Source: Sphaeramia orbicularis (lineage: Eukaryota > Chordata > Actinopteri > Kurtiformes > Apogonidae). Taken from it: a DNA stretch of 64,000 bases. How positions within the stretch are numbered: position 1 is the stretch's first letter; every line of letters begins with the position of its first letter. Both the position numbers and the translations under genes were made by a program. The stretch spans positions 35,665,794-35,729,793 of the forward strand of contig NC_043978.1 of NCBI RefSeq assembly GCF_902148855.1. The letters run 5' to 3'. The notes under the pieces are model-generated. The model was not told the DNA's origin and did not search any database. It saw nothing but the letters and a program-made list of their open reading frames with translations. This document shows, piece after piece, positions 16,590 through 31,500 of the stretch.

Positions 16590-19500
16590 GTGTCACAGGA
16601 TTGGAGAAAAAAGACAAATACATGCAAAAAATAGAAAAAATTAAATGGGCATATAAAATAAATCAATCTAAGACAGGAGAACATATTTCATGACCATTTA
16701 TCCTTGACATTTTTTCACTGATATAAATTCATTAATTTTCTGAACTGTTTAATGCTTGATAAAGACGCAGGGGTGCATGAAATATAATCAAATGTGCCGA
16801 AAGGTCTGAATTATAATATAAAAAATGTGCTGTTTCCACAGAAGTAGAATAATTGACTCCTCTCTGAAAAGCATAGACTCAGAGAACAGTAATCTCACAC
16901 AAACATCATAATGTTATTTCCAAATGAGTCTCATGTGCCTGTTGTTATGCTTTTTTTTCGTTCATGGCCCTGTCTCCTAGGCCACTGTATTTGGACTGTG
17001 TTGTGAGGTTAGAGGGGTGGGTGGGGGGGGTTGAAAAGGAGAACAAGAGGAGGGGACGGAGGTGGAGGAGTTGGGGGGTGAAAGCAGATTTAGAGAGAAG
17101 AGTTCCTCAGTCGGTAATTATCAATCTCTCAGGAATGCAGCCACTGCTCTTACCAGACAAGCTGCTGCATGGCTACAGTGGCCTTGCAGCACGCCAAGTT
17201 GTATTACCCCTTTCATAGATCCCTGCACGGCACTGACACACACGCACATACACACACATTCACACACATACACACACCATCTATAGCTCCAGTGACTCCA
17301 GCTGCATATCCTCTTGGTTTATTCATGTCATTATTGTCTTCCAGAATTGTTGTGTTTGTGCTGTGTTTATTTTTATCACTGACATTACCTACATACTCTT
17401 TTTCTGAAACTGAATCCCTCCACCAGCAAACAAAGGGACCACATAATGTCAGTAAGGGATTGTCTTCCAGTCCAAGTCCTTCACCACTGTGTGTTTATGC
17501 TGATATGTTGGTATGAAATAGAATTGCTGGAAACTTGTGGCCACCCTGGACTCTGAATGAAATTCTCATAAAATATTTGCTGTCTTCATTCGTGTTTCCT
17601 GTAATCTTTCATGTCACTATAAAAGTCTGCTTTGAAAATAGGATGATAGGAAGTGATATATTTCGCACAGTGCCAGACATTTCACTGTGGAGAATCCAAT
17701 TTGGCTGCCGTCGGTGTCACGATCTGGAGCTGGGTATTTCCAAGTTTTGTCTCCGTGTCTTCATCATCCATCACAGTTCTTGTTCCTTGAGTGTTAGCTC
17801 ATGAAGTCTAGCCCAGACAAGGTTGCTTAAATCTGCTCTTGAGTCCTAGTGCTCTCCTTTGTTTGATAATGCCCAAAGAAGACAGCCAACGCCCTGACTG
17901 ATGCCTGCAGGTGCCACACAGTAACACCAGTTTTCTCACTGCTGAACACTTGCCATTTACTCAGGTACAGTTTTCCCAACGCTGGTTTAAAAATGGTTAT
18001 TGCCAAAACTGGTTGTTATTGTAAAACCGGTCTTTATAGGCACTTCTCAAGTCCAAATCATCCTTCTTGGCCTCCAGCATGACCATTATTGACCACTTTA
18101 ATCTGTTACTTCCCGTTTTTGGATGCCGACCACATGTAGCCCACCCTTAACCTCGTTTGTTTGTTCTAAACTCAGCAGCTCAGGCATAGATGTGAATGTC
18201 CTCCTGGTTAAAGTGAACCAGTCCTAACTCAAACAAAGGTGGCTGCCTGTATCACTGCCACTCCCTCTTAGCTTTGCTTTACCCCTGTGAGGCAGCAGTC
18301 GAATGAACTTTGTGAGTTTGCCGGTGTGACTCATAGTTTTAGTTCCTGCAGACCCCCCCCCCCCATCCCTCCTTCTGCCGCTACTGCAAAATCGCTTTGT
18401 TCATATTTGCCAGATCCGATAAGTGTGTGAACTTAAGACGTGCATTGTTTGGAAACGTCGGCTCCTGTACCCTCTGATGTTCATCGATGAGCTGCTTGAC
18501 CTTTTGAGTTTGGATAAAAAGTTTTAACATCTACATTTTATCAGATATTTGATGCTGCTATTCTATAATTTGGATGCAATTTGTTGATACGTATAATTTA
18601 AAGTAGGGCTGAACTTCTTGAAAATTGTGAAAGACTTAATTCTGAAATCAAGCCTCTTTTTTGTAAACAAACGCAACCTGTTTGCTTGTATTTATTATGA
18701 ATGGGTCACTCCAGTCACTGTTTACCCATGGTGCAGTTTTCTTTGCATGTGCTGCTTTTGTTATTGATTTTGTTTATTCACATTTACTGCAAGCAGTTTT
18801 AGTAAAGAAAACTCCTTTTAAACATATTAGTCTTGAGTCTTGAGCTCAAACTGTGACTTGTCCATGACACTGACACAACTGAGATTGAATTTGTCACCTA
18901 GGTTTCCAAAGACTTCCTGTTTTAATCTGATTTTAGGTTAAAATAAATATTGCAAAGCACTGGTAACTCTGCTTGGACTTGCTAAGCTGCGCATCCGTGA
19001 GTCTTTTAGGCTTAGACCAGTTTTGAAATATAACAAAAACCGGCTTTCCCTCTTTCTTTAACACAACGCTTTGTCAAATAAAAGCACAATAAAGACAACA
19101 GTAAGAAGAAGTTCTTATCCCGGATTTGAACGCTGGCTTAGTATGCACAGTAACATACTCTACTGTGCTTTGCTTTAGGCAAGACAGCTGTCAGTGCTTT
19201 GCATTGCTTTAGTTTTGTTGACCCCCCTGAGTAAAAGGAGGTGGAGAGAGAAAACCAAGATTTGCTTTGGAATTTTCTTCCTGAGCCTCTTATACGTTGA
19301 CAGAAGTAAACAATAAATAAACGTCATTTTCATTCTGGCTGTTTATTCCATGACACTGTGTAAACTATTATCAGGTCCTTTGCGACCAGTAGTTTGTCCC
19401 ATGCTGATGTGTACACACCGCCGTCAATGTCAGGTAATCAGTCAGTCAGGTATTGACACTGCGTTGAGGTTTGCTGCGTTCGAGTGGTACCTCCTGTCCA

Positions 19501-22500
19501 ATGTGAAAGCCTGACGTCTTTTGTTAAGGATAAGTAAACAGCATGTTGGAACACATGCCTGCTCCGGCACGACTGGGGCTGGGCTGCAAAACCACAGCAG
19601 ATTTACTGTGAGAGAAACACACAGAGAGAGCTTAGAACGTTTTTCTGTTTATATGTTAGTTCGGGGCATATGACTTGGCAATGCTATAGGATGCCTGTTT
19701 AACCTTTATATGATATGAGCTACTGAAAACTAGTAGGGTTTTCTATTCTGTTATTTATTTTGCAGAAGATCATTTGTAAAACTGTACTTGGAGCATTACT
19801 TAAGCATTTATGAATTGGTAGGTGTGGTTAGGGATTAAGTTATTGTTGGGACAAATAAAACAGCTCTGTAATCAAGATGTCAGCGCTTTAACGTTGAGAA
19901 AAACCCTTTTTGATTGAAGAACAGATTGTGATAGTGGCATTTAACTTGTGTAACCCCAACATTTAAAGCAATTTGTATAAAAGCCTCATCAAACAGGCTA
20001 CCTTATATATTTACAGTTGTGAGGATGTTAATCTGTGTATGTCACTTCATGACATTTGTTTGCCAAAATGAAAATTGCAGGTTATGTGTAACTATGGCAA
20101 TGATGTAGTGAGTCACCTCCTTGTGATCAGACTACCCAGCAGTCCAGTGGGTGGTCCTCTGCCGCTTCCCAGAGTTCTTCGTTTTACTTTTGTCCCTGTG
20201 TGATGGAAATAATACGAGGAGTTGTTGTATTCGTAGTGGCCTGTGGGCTATAAATGAATGAACCAGCCCCCTTCTCCCAAGAGAGGCATCTGCTTAGTGC
20301 TGACTGTAGCCAATACCGACGCACGGATCTTAGTCATGTCCAAATGACTGTAATTTGGAGCAGGAGAAACACAGCACTTAGTGCAGGGAGAGGCCTGGTA
20401 CTTTACTTTACAGAAGATGGATGCTCTGTCTTGTTATTGGCCTTTCACTACAACTCACTCCTACAGTATGTCTACTCCCTACAAACTTTAGGACACTTGA
20501 CATGTGCCGCAGTGAATAAGTTTAACTTGGCTGCATTAAGATAATAAACTACTTTTAAGCTGCCTGCTTATGTATAAACTTTAGAAAAGGATTCAAGTGC
20601 TTGAAGTGCACGTCCTAAGCCTCTCGTGCAGAGGTACATACTTCTGATGTGAGTTTATGGGGAGTCCTCCCTTATTCAAGAAGCAAATTTAAGTTTAGTT
20701 TTTTCTACTTCATGTGATAGTGATGACCTCCGCCTGCATTGGAAATGATACTTCCCAGTCTTCTTCACTTGAAATGTCAGTGGTAAGATGCTAACATTCC
20801 CAAGTTTTGACTGATAAAAATGTAATTAATGACTCATGTGTTTAAGACATCTGGGTTTAGAAATGCCCGAACATCTGCCTGAAAATTTTCCATAAGCTAC
20901 ATCCAAACCAGAGTCATCTTCCATCCCATCACCATTCCCTCTGTTGGTTGCACAAGGCTTTGATGACGAAAGCTGTTTGGAAAAGTGACTTTGTAATCTT
21001 CAGAGAACATGACACATAGGTTTATGTGGTTTGGTTGTCTTTAGTCTCGTCTGGGGCAGGAAGATATTCCTTCCTCACAGGGAGATGTTTGGTGAGATTG
21101 CTTACACGCTGCTTGTGTAAGAAGAAATTTGTCTCCAGTGTTTGTCATGCGTAGCCGTGAAGCGTTCAACAGCCAAAAACCTTTTTTTGAACTTTCTCAC
21201 CAGCAAATCATGGGGATTCTCCCTCTCCAACCTTCACACTCAGCCCTTTTACAAGCTGTGACTTCTGTCATCTTAACAGTCTGTTCCTCATTTTAGGCTG
21301 TGATTTGGAGATAAGTATCTAATAAAGAACGCAGCTGGAAGAAGCCCAGTGTAAGCCACAGATCCCCAGGAGCAGAGCTGGGAAATCTGCCTCAGAGAAA
21401 TCTGCCTCAGAGTACATACAGTTTAGCAAGGTGAAGGGTGGAGGAAAAGAAGAAGAAGAGGAGGAGGAAGGACGATGAGGTCATTTCACTGAGGGTTAAA
21501 TAAACACAACGTAAAGATACAAGAACTTCAAAACAGAAACTACTTTGATATGAATGGATACCTTTGACTGAAAATGACACGTTGCACATTAGTGACAGTT
21601 TGTTTTCTGTCCGTTAGCTCTTCCTCGTTCGCTGTTGTGCCTGTGTGTAAAAGTGCATGAGCCTACGGGTGCGGCTTTGTGAATTATGACTCCATGTTAT
21701 GGAATGAAGGGAGCGTTGCCAGCTCTTTCTTCGCAGAACTGTGAAGTTTGGTTTTGAAGCAGAAGGGGGGTCTGTGTAGCCTGAATGAGCAGTACCCACG
21801 GAAACACACAAACATATACAGCATAAACACACCAACCATGTGACATGATCGAAAGAATGAGACTTGCAACACTCGTCAGGTACTGTATTTCAGACAACAG
21901 CTAAAATAGATCAAACTACTTGTTTTGTTAATTTTACATTATTAATAAGCATTCTCCAAAGTTTAGTGTGTTGATGTGAAATCTTTATAGGTCTTGTCTA
22001 GTTTCAGTTTATTTAGAAAAATCCCTTTGTAGATACTTGAAACCTGTTTGTCATGAGTAATCCATCATAGTTAACGTTGGTGCATTTAAGGAAGCGGCAA
22101 CATCCAGATGAAGTCAAGGAGCAGAAAAGCAAGAGAGTAATGAGCTGTGTTTGTTGGGAAATTGCACCTGGAAGGCAGAAAGTTATCAATTATGAAAAGT
22201 GTTTTGAGCTCACTGTAATGTCATTGAATTTGGCAGCTTTTTGAATAAAACTGACAGTGCTCAAATATGAGATGTGGGGATTTTCTTAAGTGCCCGTTGA
22301 GATACTTGATTGAACTTTTCAAAAGATTTTGTTTTCTTTTTTTTTTTTTTCATTACATTTTTTATTAATGTTCACTGCAATAGATTAGCATCATAAATCT
22401 AAACTATGAGCTTTAATCAAAGGAATTTGGAGGTTATCTAAAATGGTCAGTTTAAATAGTATTTGATGATGATCGCTAAAATAAACTGTCTTTCTTTTTC

Positions 22501-22527
22501 CAGGGCGTAGTTCCAGTCTGAGGTGGT

Positions 22528-25500
22528 ATGTCAAACCGTGACTCGCTGGGGTTCGGGGACTTGCTCCCCCAAGATGTGGTTGAAATATTTGCCCAAGAGA
22601 AACACAGTAAAAGGGGGCGGAAGAAGCGCAGTCACTCCCTGGGACGGGCCCTGGGTTGGCTGAAGGGCAAGAAGAAGAAGAATATCGGCGCTAAGGGGCA
22701 GAACCTGGGTCTAGGTCCTGCACTTGACCTGGCCTTGGATGGGCATCCCGCTGGACAAAAGGGGGCCCCGAAGTCAGGGAAGCAGAGCCATCCACAGGGC
22801 AACAGTCACGGTAGGTGCACATAGGATGATTTATCGTGTTATAAGTCATTATATCTCCCTATAAAACATTACCAAATTACTAATTTTGTGCATATTTTTT
22901 TAACTGTAGGTGCACAGGTTTACTTATTTTATATTTAATAATAAGTAATGTTGTTTCAGTTGCTTGCTGTCAGCTTTAGATTGCCAAAGCGTATCTGAAT
23001 ACATCATAGCAGTTTGCACAGAATAAGGTTTCTATTGACACTATTAGTCATTCGCCCAAGTCAGTCTAAATTTTATTCTGACATGTCGACGAACCTGTCC
23101 GGAGAGTATTTTAATCGAAAATTAAAATGATAAAACTTCAAATTTCTACTCATCACATTATGTAATGAATAAATATCAAAATAGGAAGCATTGTCGTAAC
23201 ATGAGTTCCTAAACAAATAAGAATAAAGTGTTGGGAACCAGTTGAATATCCTGCTCCTTGGTTCTCAGGCCTGTGTGTTTATTCACTGGAGGGATGTTTG
23301 AACAGACTTCCTACTTGCCTTCTGACCTTCATCTTACTTTGTTTGCTGTGAAAAAAAAATCTCTGTCAGTCCTGTTCTGTGATACCATCGCTACTTACCT
23401 GGTCTTCAGGTTACACAGAATAGGCAGAGTGCTGGAGTGTAGCTGTCATCCACACTGGATGGGTATGAAGTGGGTGGTGTATCTTTTGCAGTCACAACTA
23501 TACACAGTCAACACTTAAATAAAAACCACACACAGGCAAAGCTCAGCAACCGTTCACACATTTCTACAGAAATCATCAGATTTTGTGCGAGCCTGCACAT
23601 GTGCATTAATGAGGTTTGTCTGCATCCTGTACTTTTTGATTTGGCACATGAGTGGGCACATGTTGAAACTGTGATCACCAAGTGTAGTTTTTATACAGGG
23701 TGGGGAAGCAAAATTTACAATGAACATTTAGTTGTTTTTTCTCAGCAGGCACTACGTCAATTGTTTTGAAACCAAACATATATTGATGTCATAATCATAC
23801 CTAACACTATTATCCATACCTTTTCAGAAACTTTTGCCCATATGAGTAATCAGGAAAGCAAACGTCAAAGTGTGTGATTTGCTGAATGCACTCGTCACAC
23901 CAAAGGAGATTTCAAAAATAGTTGGAGTGTCCATAAAGACTGTTTATAATGTAAAGAAGAGAATGACTATGAGCAAAACTATTACGAGAAAGTCTGGAAG
24001 ATACTATTAAAGAAGAATGGGAGAAGTTGTCACCCGAATATTTGAGGAACACTTGCGCAAGTTTCAGGAAGCGTGTGAAGGCAGTTATTGAGAAAGAAGG
24101 AGGACACATAGAATAAAAACATTTTCTATCATGTACATTTTCTTGTGGCAAATAAATTCTCATGACTTTCAATAAACTAATTGGTCATACACTGTCTTTC
24201 AATCCCTGCCTCAAAATATTGTAAATTTTGCTTCCCCACCCTGTACTCTCATTAGTTAGACCTTTTAACCTATCAGAGCTGAAACACAAAAATTATTTGA
24301 CAAACAAACCAAACTTTGTCCCATGAAGCTGCCTTATACAACAGCCCAAAATTACCACAGTATTTGCCTACGGTTGTTTGTTTGTCTGTCGGTGCTTGTG
24401 TACTTTATGCTAATAGTCTGTAGATGCACAGACCTCTGCCTGTTTCCCTTGTTGCTGCCTCTCCAGTTGGAGACTTGGAGCTTGTAGTTTAGCAGGTGTT
24501 GGGGGATTTCCATGGGATTACGCAGTCAAACTATACACACAACACAAGATGAATATGTATAAATATTTTCAGTCACATCTGCGGTTAATGATGAATGCAT
24601 AGACAGATTCGTCATCATTGGCTCATACATGTAGAATATATTACACAATCTATGCTCTGTATTCCTGCACACACAAGCATTTGTCTTTGATTAGTTACAA
24701 CAACAAAGCGCAAAGAGGTTTGTAGAGAAAATTTGCCAAAGATGGATTATAGGCTAAAGGTTATGAATCTTTTATTTTTCTTTACATGTGAACTTAATGA
24801 AATTACAGTACAAAACAAACCTGTATGTCTTGAAGGTTATCAGATGATAGAAATAACAATAATATTCCTAATTGTTCATGATCATGGTTTCATTAGTGTA
24901 TAATTATGGGGACAACAGGGAATTATGTTTTCACTACTTGGAATGATCCATTTATATACAGACAGAGCATGTTGCCATATACCAGGGGTGGGCAGTCCTG
25001 GTCCTTGAGGGTCAGTATCCTGCCTGTTTTAGATGTTTCCCTCTTCCAGCACACCTGAAGGTCATTATCAGGCTTCTGCAGAGCTTGATGATAGGCTTAT
25101 CATGTGAACCAGGTGTGTTGGAAGAGGGAAACAGGAGGATAAAACATGCAGGATACCGGCCCTTGAGGACCAGGATTGCCCACCCCTGCCATATACAGTA
25201 ACCCAGAATTGGCATCTTCTTCTCCTTCTTCTGTCACATTTTGCTGTGCTCATGTGTTCGTTTGTAGTGGAGTTTGTGTTGTGCTAGAAGCTAGTCATTT
25301 ACTGTTTTTCCTAAGCCAACAGTAAGTAGAAGAAGGAAGGGAAGGAGGAACTTGGGAGTGAGTTTAAAGCAGTGTATGGCTTTCAGCACCAATTTTTCAT
25401 CAAATCTGTAAAACCGGAAGGATTGCCTAAGTATCACAAATGCGTTAGTCTTTCTGTGGTTACGCACCTGAATCACTTCCCTCATGGTGAAGAACTTTGA

Positions 25501-28500
25501 AGTGGACTCTATGACAAGCAGTCTGTTTGTTTACATACCAAACCGAAACGGAAACCAAACAGTCACTCGGGTCTTTTTGGAATTCCATGCAGCTTCAGCA
25601 GCAAGAAGCAAAGAAGTTGTTTCCATGTTTGTTGCTGCTGTGGCTGTGTAGAATTCCCATTCCCGCAATGCACTCACAACAAAATTTCCCAAAAGGCTCA
25701 AGTGACATATCGGTTTGGTATGTAAACAAATGGACTGCTTGTGATGGAGTACACTTCAAAGTTGTTCACCATGAGGCAAGTAATTCAGGTGCATAAGAAT
25801 GGAAAGACAAATGGATTTATGATACTTAGGCTATCACTTGGGTTTTACAGATTTGATGAAAAATTGGTGATGAACGTCATGCTTTAAGGATTGATGTAAG
25901 GAAACCAACTAAGGATGCAAAGATACATCAGCCCAACATCATCAAGCAACAGGACATTTCACTAATGCTAGTGTATGATATTTATCTGTTGTGGTTTTTC
26001 ATGACTGTTTTTCATTGAAATTGTTATATGCCCCATATGTGTAAGAATTTTACATTCATGCATCCCTAAAAACCACAGAAGTCCTTTTCATTTACCACAT
26101 ATCAGTACATATTATACATCCTTTAAAATCTGGAACATGAAAAAAACACACTGGAGTGCACATTGAATGTTCTCTTAATTTGTATATCAGCTGTAGTTTT
26201 GAAAAGCATTAAGGTTACAGAAATGTCTCAATTTAAAGCAGGGAATGTCATAATTATGATAGAAGTACCAGTTGCTAGCATGGGCTGCTATTGAGCGGTC
26301 AGCTGTGAATGTGTTGTGTATGGTTGTGTCTGGCATCCAGATTGTTGGTGCTGGCAAACACCACAAACTCCTTGCAGACGCTTCCTCTGATTAGGAAGGA
26401 GCTCAGCAATTCTCAAAATGCAGTCAGAGGAGGTTTACTGGGAGCAGGACACGGTGCAATGTAACACACTTGCCCAGAGAATTGAAAGCCTCCAGCTGAG
26501 TCTCTGATGATGATCTGTATTGATGCCAGAGGGGCCTCCTGCCTACTAAATGCCTGGTATTGCAGGCACGGTGCCAGTTAATTAAAAGCCATGCCAGAGC
26601 TGTTACAGTGAGGAACAAGGGGTTCTGTTTTTCCTGACCCCTCTACTTGCACTGCTCTTCCTCGTACTGAGCCACGGACTCCCATAAATTAGGCGAATGC
26701 AGCATGTATACATATAAATGTCAAGGTTTTGGGAGGTAATGGAACACAGAGCAAGCAGCAGACCAGTGTAAACTCAAGTGCATTTCAATTAAAACAACAT
26801 ATAGAACCATATTTCAATACATAATGCTTTATTGTCCTGAAAAACAACTGCATATCCAATCCAACTTTATTTGTAAAGCACTTTAAAACAACCACAGTGG
26901 ACCAAAGTGCTGTACAGAAGACTAAAAGCACAATACATCAAATTAATAAAGCATTAAGAAACAACAAAATTAAATAAATTAAACAAGTTAATGTATAAAA
27001 ACAAAAACAAAATGTCAATAATGCAAGCATGTTAAAAAGCCAAGGAGAAAGAAGAGATTTAAAAACAGGCATCGAGCAGGCCTGTCTGATATACAGAGGC
27101 AGGTTTGTTCACAGTCTGGGACCAGCAGCAGCAAAGGCCTGATCTCCTTGGAGCTTACAGGATGTTCTCGGCACTATCAAGCATATGTGCATTTATTATT
27201 TCAATAATCAGTAATATGATAATATAAACCAAACAAACTAACCTGCAATTAAAACATCTGAGAATGACACCCCCTAATGTGGTTTCTTTGTAGTTTTGTT
27301 TGTGGATGCAGATTCCTTTGGATTAGCAGTGTAATCGTCCAAATTCTGTCTAGGGTTAACTCACCCTTTGGTCTTCTGGGAACTTTGCAAACAAACCCAT
27401 GGAGTTTGACCAGAGGGGAAACACTAGCAGGTTGCTGTGATAAAACCTGGCCTCTTGGACCATTCGATACAGTAAACCCAATAACTCTGCCTTGTCAAAC
27501 TTTCTCTGAAGACTTAACCTGATTGTCCTTTTGCTGAATTCCAGACACTGACAGTGCACCTAAAAGCACATCTGTGATAGTGATATACAGCCCTTCCTTA
27601 TAGTCAGTTGACCTGATCAGGTTTGAAACCCACCGGCACCTCTTACACAACTCTCCTGCCTCTGGGATCCAGTCATAGTTTCATGAGGGATTCCCTGAGT
27701 TTGGTTTAAAGGCAGATGTACAGAGGTGAGGTGAACAGAGGACTGATTAGGCTGTTCAGTCTTACCAAAGGTATGCTCAGAAGGTCACCTGTTTGTTCTA
27801 ACACTCCCTTTGAGATTCCTCACATTCCTTAGCTTTATAAAGATATTTCTTTGAGGAAGCTAGAAATAGGGGGCCTTTTGTGTAAGTGTGTGTTTGGTAT
27901 GCCAGGTGACGGACCACATCAGGCATTTTACTGGAGTTTTGTTCTAAACAGTGCTTAAGTTAAGAAAGCTTATGAGGACTAAGTGTATTTATCTGTATTT
28001 TCTCTTAGTTTATCATTTAGGATAAAGCGGTGTCAGTTAAAGGTACAATGTGTAGCATGTGACTTTGATAAACTGTTGCCACATCAGTTGAGATTTGATA
28101 GAATTGTATAAGAAATTTGCGGGTTTCAAGGGTTGGATTTCTTATTAAATTTTTCAGACTGTACTGGATGTATACAGTGAAATTACATTGTGATGTGAAG
28201 TTGAAAAAGGTATGTTGACAGAAAAGCAGCAAAACATGAAGAAAGAACTTGGGGATAAGTGTAAATTCAGGTTTATGAGATTTAACAGTGCAAATTAAAA
28301 TGGAATAAAGAAGTCAAACATGATTGATTATGAAAAATTATCTCATAATATAACAAAACATTTGTTTCAATCTAATCATTGCATGAATGTTATCTTTTTA
28401 AGGACACAGGATGTTATTGTAGTTATGTTTTGACGATGACACAATAGCAATGACGGGCAGGCAAACAGGTTTTGGAAAAGTGACAGATAAAGTTTCACTT

Positions 28501-31500
28501 TCTTGCTCTCAAAATGGGAAATAATCAAGTCTGTGCAGTGACTTTAGGGAGTGGGTTCCTTCTGAAACATGATCGTAATAATTAGTTTTTTATGAGTGTT
28601 TTCTGTCTTATGCTTATTGAAAGAAAGTCATTGACGTATCAAGGTTACAGTTTGAGGTCACAGCTTTTTTTTTCATAATTTTTTGCCTGAAAGCAACAAG
28701 AAAAAAAACAAGCACAACTTTCCCAATGTATGTGAGAGTATGAGTGACGCTACTGTTGACGCTGTGGGAACTTCAGCCATGGAGGATTTCATGACCTGTA
28801 TAGTAAACAGTTACGCAAATGCCTGTTTATAATCACAGGGTTTTCCGAGCATTTGAAAGGGTTTTAATTTAATAGGTGATGCATCGCCACGCCCAAGTGG
28901 TAGCAGAGATCATATTTAGGTGACACAAAATGGTTACAGAGGTTTACTAAGTGCCAATTTGCCCTCTAGTCCGATCTGAATCATGCACTCGAGTTTCATT
29001 TCATCAAGTTCCTCTTATTCTGTGCAATCTAATGTTTGGTATCAGAGTTACCAAACCAAGAGAGGCAGCCAAAAGCAACACTTATTCTTTATGAAATCAA
29101 ACATTGTTTCATTGTGTCAAGATATGGAGATACCTTACAGTGGTTCTGCACAGACTGCACAGGTCATTGTCACAAAAGGAATATGTTTGGCAACGCTCTG
29201 TGTTAAGGAGATAAATACGGGTTTGGAAACCTGTGAGTCACTAGTCAATGTTTTTGGAATCCAAGGAGCCAGTTTTGGAGCAACACGGGTTTACTGTAAA
29301 GGCTGGAAATTCATGATAATATTACTGAAGATTATTGTTGATGAGTAGCTTTCGTCTTCCAGAACATGCTGTCCTCTCTGATGCGTTCAAGGACTCTAGC
29401 TGTGATAAGCCTGACTTGGATATAACAGAGGGACTTGCCAGATTCACATGAACACAACCTGATGTTTTAGTGCCCAGGGGTGTCAGAGGGGTGATCTAGA
29501 ATTTAATTCATATTAATAAGGTAGAAGATATGTGAACCGGTTTCATTTCTGTACTCAGATTTTTTTAGGTTAAACATTAAAGTCCCTCAGAGCAAACGCA
29601 ATAAAGTTTAGATATTTTCTCACCTTGCAGTTTTTTAACTCTTGTTTCACTTGTTTCTCTATAACAGTTCCCAGTAACCCCCCCTATGTCACACCATGTA
29701 CATATGCAGCCATGATGATTTAAATATGTACATAAAATTTCATTTTAAATTTTAATTCTTTATTTATATAAATATTTCTATAAATACCAAATTTCTTATT
29801 TTTACCCTCAGCCTTTGCTGCAGGGTATTGTCATCAGTTCGTCGTCCGTTTGTCTGTCCATATGTGTAAAAACTTTGGCATGGGCTGAAGGCTGAGACTT
29901 TTCAAGTGCGGGCATGTTATGTTTCTCTTTATATTTTCAGTTTTCACTTGTTTGTGTTTTTTTCTGTCTTTTTCTCTGCATTTGCTTGTTGTATGTTGCT
30001 GCTTCTAAATGAAATTTCTCCATGGTGGGATGAATAAAGTCTTATCTTATCTTATCTTATCTTATCTTATCTTATCTTATCTTATCTTATCTTATCTTAT
30101 CTTATCTTATCTTATCTTATCTTATCTTATCTTATCTTATCTTATCTTATCTTATCTTATCTTATCTTATCTTATCTTATCAGAATGTGACCCTGTCTTG
30201 TTGCCTATAGCAGTGTTTTACTGACAGTAACAATACACAGCAGGAGCCTGTAGCAAAATTCTGCTTACATTAAACACGTACAAACACGTCTGAATATTTT
30301 TACATTTTCCTGCTCTCTTTTATGGGATTTCCTTTATTGCTGATGGCTAAGTCTATTAAAAGAGCCTCACTGTTGTGACGCTTTAAGAGAGCAAGAGTCT
30401 GTAAAGTGACGGTAGAGGTTCAGGATGTAAACTGGAGGCACATAAGGGCACAGGAATGCATTTGTTTGCATTGTGTGTATATTTTTGGAGAAATCTGATA
30501 CATGCTGGTTAGCTGGCACACAGATTATATTGTCTGGCGCTGAATTAGAGTGCAACCCTGCGTGCCAGATGATGCAGGTGTATCTGTTACCTGGATTGTT
30601 GTCCTTGTCACACCATACTTCTTCACTGTGACGTTTATGTTTAATTCATTGCAAACCAGGCGCGTAAAGGTAATCAATAGATTGCGCAAGCTTGAGCAGG
30701 ATGCGTTAGCACGTAAGGTAGCAAGACTATGTGAGCTCGATTAAACACTGGAAGACTTTTCCCACTGTCATCATACCCCGTAGAGTTTGGTTGGTGCTGA
30801 TTAGAGAGGCTTAAGCACCTGGCAGACAGAACCCTCACAGCAGAGAGAATGTCTGTGCATGGCGGCGCAAAACAAGAGACACAGGCAAGTTAGGGCAGGG
30901 ACTGGAGGTGTGTGTGGCGTAGATGCATCTGTTTGATTTCCATGAGAGGTTGTATTACCAGAGAACTGAATTCCTCACAGATGAGACAGGAAGTAGTTAA
31001 ATTTAACCCCTATTAACAAAAATAAAATAATAAAAAAAAGTCCACTCTTCTGCGACAGGTCAGCTGTTCTTTTTAAGACACGGTTTGGAAGCAGACGGAT
31101 GAGGATTAATCATAGTTTGGTCATAGTTTATCAGGGTTTTCCACACTATTAAACCACCTTATATTATTGTTTTTATTTGGTTGTTGTTGTTTCTATAGTA
31201 ACTAAGATGGACAAAAAGAAAAAAACAAACAAACATTATGCTGAGTGCTGTCTTTTATGGTCACGCTAGGAGTATTTATTTATTTATTTATTTATTTATT
31301 GCAATTGAGATTTGACTCTGTATTATTGAGTCTCTATTGTAGCTATGCTGATGTAAACTTTCTTGTTGACACTCTATAAACAATATGTTGTTAAAATCGA
31401 CATAATTTAATTTAAATATTCTTTTTCTAAATGTACACTTCAGTTACAAAAAGTAGAAATATTATTTTTGGACACTGTCCTTGCTTGTGAGTATAATGTG

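Noticed and set aside
28983-29348. 121-codon plus-strand frame
   Set aside because: No similarity recognised, no splice-site pairing with nhsl3 phases; a chance frame in a large intron.
30041-30180. Regular short repeats as a CRISPR-like array
   Set aside because: Units are pure pentamers without spacers in a vertebrate intron; it is a microsatellite.
30009-30224. Open frame of repeated LILSY units
   Set aside because: Translation of the CTTAT pentamer array.
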